In this document: positions 58,295-64,000 of the stretch, piece after piece
How the letters are laid out: each line of letters begins with the position of its first letter
How positions within the stretch are numbered: position 1 is the stretch's first letter
Origin: Tenrec ecaudatus
Taxonomy: Eukaryota > Chordata > Mammalia > Afrosoricida > Tenrecidae
Length of the DNA: 64,000 nucleotides
Assembly (NCBI RefSeq): GCF_050624435.1
Contig: NC_134546.1
Coordinates: 17,817,001-17,881,000, forward strand
Direction of reading: 5' to 3'
Translations under genes and position numbers: made by a program
The notes under the pieces: model-generated
Told to the model about the DNA's origin: nothing
Seen by the model: the letters and a program-made list of their open reading frames with translations, nothing else
Databases searched by the model: none

Positions 58295-58661
58295 CCAAAT
58301 AGAGAGATAAGACTTAATTAGTAAATATCATAAACAGACCTTTGGTTTTGTCATCCCTGAGGGTTTATACATCCTAGTTGGCCTGAGAGGTATTGTCATA
58401 GGGAAAAATCAGGGTTGACCCAATTAAGCAGCAACCCAAAGTGCTGAGCCGGAAACCCCAAGATGGGGAGGAAGCAGGTTCAAGTACCACCTCATGATGG
58501 TGAAGAGCCCGCTCCTCCGGACAGCTGCACAGAGGCCAGCAGTTGTCCTCACCGCCTCTCGGGAGGTCCGATCTGTGGCCATCCTGAATGTCCACCCGGG
58601 GCACCTGAGTCAGCACGTCAAGCGCAGGTGTGACGAGACTGCCTCTCCTACCCCCCTGCAG

Positions 58662-58820
58662 GCAGCACTGGTTGGAGGCACTACCATGATCCTGGGTCAC
58701 GTCCTGCCCGACAAGGAGACCTCCCTTGTGGAAGCCTATGAGAAGTGTCGGAGTCTGGCTGACCCCAAAGTCTGCTGTGACTACGCCCTCCATGTGGGGA
58801 TCACCTGGTGGGCACCCAAG
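58662..58820 (+). CDS. DPYSL5: DPYSL5 coding exon 2, residues 88-140
   Basis: A 159-base, 53-codon exon of the collapsin response mediator protein DPYSL5. It follows the acceptor CCCCCCTGCAG at 58661 and ends in AAG at 58820 before GTAACA. It opens [17 protein letters not shown] and closes [13 protein letters not shown]; the GGTTM and CCDYALHV stretches are family hallmarks. It adds part of the barrel of the amidohydrolase-like domain. Both ends are phase 0, so it joins the flanking exons without frame change. The TTMILGH variant and the TWWAPK end separate it from DPYSL1-4. Frame continues open upstream of the acceptor by chance and is not coding. Confidence 0.97.
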
Positions 58821-59498
58821 GTAACAGTGCTGGCTGGGAGGCAAAGAGAAGGCACAGCAGGCTCTCTTAGGCTGAGAGTCATTTGAGCCGAACCAGGGTG
58901 CATGGGGCTCTAGTGCACGTCTAGGACACCTTTCTTACTTCCTAACTCTCCCAAGCACCCCCCACCCACCAAAGAGAAAAAACACTTAAAATCGCAAGAG
59001 TGGGCTGGCCTCATCTGCTTAACATAATGGAGTTAAGAGCCGGTTTCCAGCAGACACAGGCTCTAAGAAGTTTCCTACGGCAGGAGGGTCTTGCTCTGGC
59101 CATGACTCTAGCTCCCTCTGCATTAGGTGTTGCTGGCACAGTGCTGCTGAGCAGGGCGCTGAGCAGGCTTGGGATCAGGGGTCGCTTCCTGTTTGTGCTG
59201 AGAGGCAATAGCTTCCAGCTGACCTCTCTCAGATTGCCTGGGAGGCCTGGAGCCCAGTGAGCTTCTTGCTGCTGGGTCCCGCTCCCCCTCTGGCCTGTGG
59301 CTCAGCCTGGCTTCTTCCCTGCCTCAAGCCTTCCCTCTGTACCCACTTTGTGCCTGTGCCCTGTGCCGGGTTGGGGAAGGTGAGCAAGAGGGAGATTGCC
59401 AATGTCCTTGGGGTGCCTCCATTGCTCCCCTAGCACCTGCCCATCTGCCTCTTGGAAATCGGGAATCCCAGAATGTTTCCTTTGCATGCTCCTTCCAG
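58821..59498 (+). other. DPYSL5: DPYSL5 intron, 678 bp
   Basis: GT donor at 58821 and acceptor TGCTCCTTCCAG ending 59498. No repeat or gene recognised inside. Confidence 0.95.
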
Positions 59499-59678
59499 GT
59501 GAAAGCGGAAATGGAGACCCTGGTGAGGGAGAAGGGTGTCAACTCGTTCCAGATGTTCATGGCCTACAAGGACCTGTACATGCTCCGAGACAGCGAGCTC
59601 TACCAAGTCTTGCGTGCCTGCAGGGACATTGGAGCGATCGCCAGAGTCCATGCTGAAAACGGGGAGCTCGTGGCCGAG
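59499..59678 (+). CDS. DPYSL5: DPYSL5 coding exon 3, residues 141-200
   Basis: A 180-base, 60-codon phase-0 exon. It starts at GTG (Val141) after AG at 59498 and ends at GAG (Glu200). Key motifs are [10 protein letters not shown], where Lys164 sits at the position of the carboxylated metal-bridging lysine of dihydropyrimidinase, and [11 protein letters not shown], where His191 is a former metal ligand. Together with Ser66 in the first exon, this shows a domain that kept part of the metal site but lost one ligand, fitting the known lack of enzyme activity in CRMPs. The donor is GC (GAG|GCAAGT), not GT. A GT four bases further (59683) would add four bases and break the frame with the next exon, so the GC site is the right one. 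Confidence 0.96.
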
Positions 59679-60657
59679 GCAAGTATGTGGTAGGGAATGT
59701 GGTAGGGAGTGGGCAGAGCTCCTGACCACCCACCGTTCAGACCAAACAAGTTGAAAAAGGTCAAGTGAGTTGAAAAAGGTCAAGGAAAGGGTCAGAAAAT
59801 CCAAATGATTCTACTCTCCATTGGGTGAGGGTGGGGGGTGGAATCTCTCTTTATAGCCCCCAAAGATTTCCAAGTTAGCTCCCCCGGGTTTATTTCTAAT
59901 GCCACTTAGCCCATGTGGCTGCCACGCTAACAAGCGCTTGAAGCAGCCCTTTGGAACGATTTGAATGAAATCTGGCATGGAGACTAAAGAACATTGTAGG
60001 TCTCCACTTTGCCGTCCCTCCTCCGAGGAGCTGAGATATGACAGGGACCTCTTCACCGGCACCCAGAAAGAGCACCCGCATTGGACACCTACATCCTAAC
60101 TAGGACACCTGGGTGAGAGTTAGTCTGGGAGCTGCTGAAGGATTGATTTGTCGAGATTCTCATGGCGGAAATTCTGACTTTCCTATCAACAAAAGACTAC
60201 ATTGCTTTGGTGTCCCAGGCCGATTGGCTAAGCCCTGAACTGTATTTGTTAGGATGAAAGGCTTTGTTGAGTCACTTTTTAAAGTGACCATCCGGGAATT
60301 TCCCTACAAGGGACCCGTGGTTGTCATGCCCATTCCAATAGGGAATGTGGAGCAGAGTAGAATCATTCTGTAGCGTTTCCAGCATTGGAAGCGGACGGCC
60401 CCCCAGCTTTCTCCTGAGGAGTGGCTGGCGAGCTCACGCAGACCTTGGGACAGTAGCCAAGTGGCCTCCGCTGCCCCAGCAGGGTTCCCTACGATGGCCG
60501 CTGATGGCTAGGACAGAGGCAAGCCCAACCACAAGCCTACAGGAGGGAAGGGGCCGTGTCTCACCAATTTCTTGTCTTGCCGATTTCGTCGCCGTCCCTT
60601 CGGCTCTGCGTTTCCCTTCCCTTCCGTGATTCCACCTTTTCTTTTACCGCCGGGCAG
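59679..60657 (+). other. DPYSL5: DPYSL5 GC-AG intron, 979 bp
   Basis: Begins GCAAGT at 59679 and ends CCGGGCAG at 60657 after a pyrimidine-rich tract. A 16-base unit (gttgaaaaaggtcaag) is repeated near 59751 and 59770. Nothing else recognised. Confidence 0.9.
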
Positions 60658-60726
60658 GGTGCAAAGGAGGCGCTGGACTTGGGCATCACCGGCCCAGAAG
60701 GGATCGAGATCAGCCGTCCAGAGGAG
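60658..60726 (+). CDS. DPYSL5: DPYSL5 coding exon 4, residues 201-223
   Basis: A 69-base, 23-codon phase-0 exon. It starts GGT GCA AAG (GAKEALDLG) after AG at 60657 and ends GAG GAG (SRPEE) before GTGAGG at 60727. The LGITGPEGIEISRPEE stretch is the conserved TGPEG motif of dihydropyrimidinase-like proteins; the variant IEISRPEE is that of DPYSL5, where other CRMPs have HVLSRPEE or HALSRPEE. Joined to the preceding exon it reads VAE-GAKE without interruption, which confirms the GC donor choice. The small size makes it easy for gene finders to miss. Confidence 0.96.
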
Positions 60727-62384
60727 GTGAGGAGGACTTCCTGTGGCCCTGGTCAACCTCTTTCGCGTAGCTTTAGAGAGCCGCTTCAACCGGAAGAGGC
60801 ATCCATAAATATAAGTCATTTTGAGCTCTCCTGGAGTGAAATTCCCCTTGGGGATGCTCCTGGCAAGCAGCGCCCTCCCAGAGGAAGCAGGCTCAGCTTT
60901 GAGCTTCGCTGGGAGAGACCATGGAGAGATCGGTCCGCCCATCAGATTCTGATTTCAAAGATCTGAGGAAGAGAATGACCATTCTCCTCCGATGGCTTGG
61001 CCCCAAACGGAACTGGGAGAGGAAAGACGGCCTGCAAAGGCCCTCGGGTGTCCGAAGGTCCGAAGGCATTCCAGCCATAAGCTCAGTGCCATGGGGGTGA
61101 CACCCCTTGGAGCATCTGAGGAAAGCTTGGGACCCTTCCCACCAGAGACCGGGTGTACACACATGCCCACGCCCTTTACTCTCTTTACCCCCTGAAATGC
61201 CCTTCTGTCCCTTAGTTTAGCCTGGATACACTTTTCAAGGTACCACCACGAGTCTCCATAGCACTCCTGCTGAAGGACTCTGTTCTGGAGGGTGCACGTT
61301 AGACTAGTGTCTTCTGAGCCTGTGATCCTGATCATCTGTCAGGGGGAATGGTCTCTTTTATTTCTTCAACTCCTTAAATGTACCGTGGCGGGTGGATGCC
61401 CATGAAGGGTGGGCGGGGAGGTGTCGAGAGACCAAGAGAAGCCCGGAAGGTGAGGGTAGTCATCATCGTAGAGGAACCGGCTGGACCCCACAGGGGGTCA
61501 CCTGGGGAGTCCTGTTGCTCTCCTGGCCTGGATCTGTCCCTGCCTGTTGCACCCTTGAACGCAGGTCCTGTTTTGGCGTGTCAGAATGGGTAGAAAGAGC
61601 CCCAGATCCAACAAAGCACGTATTCTAAGGGCATGCCTAGAACAGGGATGGCGTCAGGATGGGAGAGAGAGAGCAAAACATGACCGTGCCCGGCCTATGA
61701 GTAATCATCACCATCCTCATCTCCTGACATTGCTAGTCCAGCCCTGGGTTCCCTATCACCGCTTGTCTTATCAACTAGGGCGGACCGGGGACCCCGGAGA
61801 TGTTTGTCAGTGTCGAGAGATCTTTGGGGTCATCACATTGGAAGAGGCACTGCTACCGGCCCCAGTGGATAAAGGCTCAAGAGGCTGTTAAACATCCCAT
61901 GGTGTATAAGACAGCCCCTCCATCTCCCCCCACCCAAACACACAATCACCTGGCACCAAATGCCAACCCAGACCGAGGTGGAATCCCAGCTTGGCATCTG
62001 CCGACAGGGCTCCGGGACACAGTGCTGAAGCTGCTGTGCAGACAGGGCACCCAAAGCCGAGAGAGGTGTGACTGTGGGGCGGGTTCATTGGCTCAGTACC
62101 ATGTACTGTGGTCTGGGCCCCTTGAGCAGCACCTAGCAAGAATCCGTGAGGTGTAACAAGCCCTAGGATTGTCTCCCGGCATCAGCCCAGAGGGCTGGAG
62201 TTTGGAGTCCTTTCCGGGGATGTGGCCCCGAACCACCCCCACCCCATCCCCGTGAATGCAGCCGTCCCCGCCCGCTCTGCGTCAGATTGTCCAGCGGCTT
62301 CCGTCCCGCGCGTTCTTGGGCACGTGTGGGCTTCCCTGGGGAAGTGGGTGAAGCTCGCTTCTGCCCCCCCTTTGTTTCTGACAG
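60727..62384 (+). other. DPYSL5: DPYSL5 intron, 1658 bp
   Basis: GT donor at 60727, acceptor TTTGTTTCTGACAG at 62384. No repeat or other gene recognised. Confidence 0.93.
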
Positions 62385-62429
62385 CTGGAAGCGGAAGCCA
62401 CTCACCGCGTCATCACCATCGCAAACAGG
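62385..62429 (+). CDS. DPYSL5: DPYSL5 coding exon 5, residues 224-238
   Basis: A 45-base, 15-codon exon that reads LEAEATHRVITIANR, phase 0 at both ends. It follows ACAG at 62384 and precedes the strong donor GTAAGT at 62430. After SRPEE of the preceding exon it gives PEELEAEATHRVITIANR, as in DPYSL5; other CRMPs have EAEAVxRAITIA here. The gene's next expected residues (THCPIY) were not found before 64000, so the rest of the amidohydrolase-like domain and the C-terminal regulatory tail, including its phosphorylation region, lie beyond the window. Confidence 0.95.
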
Positions 62430-62711
62430 GTAAGTAGGCCCCGCCCACCCGACATTTGGGTTCCACTCTAGGCTCAGAAATAAACGCACCTCGAGAGTGG
62501 GCCTCCTGCAGCACGTGCCTGGCTCACAGGCCCCCGGAACTGTGTGCTGAGGGAGCGCTGTGATGCCCAGAGACCTGGCATGACCCCTTCATCACCCCCC
62601 TTCCCCCCATCGGACCAGCTGAAGCCCCAAATGCGTGGCCTCCAATGAGGTGGGAGAAGATGTGGGGGTGGAGGGGGGGCGGACCTCGGAGCCTCACTGC
62701 CCAACCCGGGG

Positions 62712-62866
62712 CAGCCGCCGTGGAGTCAACTCCAAAGCATGGCAGTGCCCTGTGTGTCCGAACTGAACGGTTGTGAGAGCTTTCGGTGGCTGATTTATCA
62801 GCAGTCCGTCATCAGGCCTTTTTCCCGAGGTGCCTCAGCGCTCCAGCCTTTTGGCAGACCAGCGCC
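62712..62866 (-). repeat. AfroSINE-type fragment, reverse
   Basis: Contains gccgccgtggagtcaactcc and ends with agccttttggcagacc; diverged. Confidence 0.55.
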
Positions 62867-63069
62867 ATGTCTGTGGGCACCACCCAGGGACCCCGTTTAT
62901 CTTAGAGGAAGTGCAGCTTCCTGCCGCTGCCGTGAGGAGCCCTCAAGTCCCTAGGCACAGCGGGAGGAAGCCTGGCCGGGCCCTGTGCCATCTCACCATG
63001 AGGGTGCTGCCTGCGCCCATGGGTGCAGCCACGTCAATCCTGCCCCTCAAGGGCCTCCCTCCTGCCCCC

Positions 63070-63455
63070 CTCTCTTACCAAACTTGATGTCCTTCCCGAG
63101 AACTTGTCCCGTGTATGGCCATCCTTGCTCCCAAGGAGCAGTCTGGCCGTACTTCTGAGATAGATTCCTTCTCCTGGCAGTCTGTCCCCTGGTCTCCTCC
63201 AGCACCGTAAGTCAAGGGCATCCACTCGTCTTCAGTCTTCCTCATTCCACGTCCAACTTCCCCACGCACAGAAGACGACTGGTGACCCCACAGCTGGGGA
63301 CAGGCCACCTTAGTCCTCAGTGACACCCGCTCTTTCCCCTGAAAGAGGGCTTCTGCAGCGGATTTACCCAACGCACGACATCCTTTGAGTTCTTGACAGC
63401 TGCTCCCAGGAATATTGAGTATGGGTCCAAGCAAAATGAGTCTTGACTCCTCCGA
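63070..63455 (-). repeat. RTE (BovB-like) fragment, reverse
   Basis: Contains accaaacttgatgtccttcc, ggccatccttgctcccaagg, aggccaccttagtcctcagt and ttgagtatgggtccaagcaa. Confidence 0.75.
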
Positions 63456-63624
63456 TCCGAAAGCACCATCGTTCAAATTTACGAACCCCTCCGTACCCCC
63501 ACTCCCGTTCATGGTTTCATAATGCTTTCTCCAGTCAGGGTAACGAGGGGCAAGGGCAGGGTGGAGTCAGCGGTTCTCACTTAGGTCGTAACCTAATATA
63601 AGTTTCTCCATCATATGCGAGTCA

Positions 63625-63765
63625 CCTCTGGGAGACTATTTTATAATTTGTAAAATTAGACTGGGAATATTATTCACTTCGCCCCAGACAGTTGTGAGGC
63701 TCAAAGAAACCGTGGGAGGGCCGGCACATTGTAAAGAGTAGAGCGTGTACAAAGGTTATTCCGCC
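63625..63765 (+). repeat. MIR-like fragment, forward
   Basis: Contains ttataatttgtaaaattaga and cagttgtgaggctcaaagaa, degenerate MIR core text. Confidence 0.5.
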
Positions 63766-63814
63766 TTGCACATGGAGACTTCCTGGTCTGAGTGGCTGAG
63801 ACCACCTGAACCAC

Positions 63815-63995
63815 TCCCTCCGGAACACGGTCCCTGGACCAGCCGCATCAGCATCACTTGTTAGAAATAGAAACCTGCCAGAGGTAAATTCTCAGGCTCC
63901 TGGAAGACCCACTGAAGCCCAGACGGGTCAGCAATCTGTGCCTCAACCTGCCTTCTAGAAGTTTCAGGTGGACACTAACGTAGAGAACCTCTCCT
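63815..63995 (-). mobile_element. MER5A (old hAT-Charlie MITE), reverse
   Basis: Contains ggaccagccgcatcagcatc, cttgttagaaatagaaacct and cagcaatctgtgcctcaacc, then cgtagagaacctc at the end. This is an ancient element shared by eutherians, unlike the SPIN copies. Confidence 0.75.
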
Positions 63996-64000
63996 CTAGG

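Larger units (their letters stand above)
32743..58661 (+). other. DPYSL5: DPYSL5 intron between coding exons 1 and 2 (25.9 kb)
   Basis: Donor GTAATG at 32743; acceptor CCCCCCTGCAG ending at 58661. It contains young L1s, AfroSINEs, RTEs, two SPIN-like hATs and a piggyBac-type MITE, listed separately. Stretches where I recognise nothing: 33680-35226, 35766-36290, 37180-37560, 37925-38926 (GC-rich), 44712-45332, 45518-46855, 46975-47735, 48071-48787, 49245-50242, 50776-52733 (51780-52140 might be a degenerate LTR), 52930-53300, 55045-56135, 56300-57095, 57240-57440, 57680-58113 and 58294-58661. No other gene is supported. Confidence 0.9.
62430..64000 (+). other. DPYSL5: DPYSL5 intron, 5' part, running off the window
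   Basis: Starts GTAAGT. Carries an AfroSINE, an RTE fragment, a MIR-like piece and MER5A; 62430-62710 and 62866-63070 show nothing recognisable. Confidence 0.9.

Noticed and set aside
59679-59684. GT donor at 59683 as the exon 3 end
   Set aside because: It would add four bases (GCAA) and break the reading into the GAKEALDLG exon; the GC donor keeps the conserved protein.
62430-64000. Next DPYSL5 coding exon (THCPIY...)
   Set aside because: Searched by eye on the + strand after the last donor; no matching sequence was seen before the window ends.

Overview
The window is nuclear DNA from a placental mammal of the superorder Afrotheria, most likely a tenrec (Echinops telfairi or a close relative). 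It is full of AfroSINEs, afrotherian-type L1 3' UTRs and BovB-like RTE retrotransposons. It also carries three hAT elements of the SPIN type. From memory, SPIN is reported in tenrec but not in elephant. The species is an inference; the clade is well supported.

The only protein gene I can support is DPYSL5 (CRMP5, a dihydropyrimidinase-like neuronal phosphoprotein) on the + strand. Five consecutive coding exons are present: 32478-32742 (contains the ATG), 58662-58820, 59499-59678, 60658-60726 and 62385-62429. Together they encode residues 1-238 of a protein I remember as about 564 residues. Every coding junction is phase 0. Introns have GT-AG ends except the one after the third exon, which uses a GC donor. 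The 5' noncoding first exon and the exons after residue 238 lie outside the window or cannot be recognised.

Layout: 1-32477 is the 3' part of intron 1, mostly repeats. 32743-58661 is a 25.9 kb intron with young L1s, three rearranged or nested repeats, a GC-rich patch near 38.2-38.8 kb and a possible regulatory AT-rich block near 57.8 kb. 58662-62429 is a compact exon cluster. 62430-64000 is the start of the next intron, with RTE, MIR and MER5A copies.

The most interesting content is the mobile DNA. There are three SPIN-like hAT copies (one with a perfect 8-bp target duplication), a second hAT family nested inside an RTE, and a 205-bp piggyBac-type MITE flanked by TTAA that sits inside an L1 whose empty site is visible in another L1 copy of this window. 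A rearranged AfroSINE forms a 58-bp-arm inverted repeat, and an unexplained ~95-bp local duplication links 45.6 kb and 48.2 kb. Repeat family names come from recalled consensus sequences; boundaries of old repeats are approximate.
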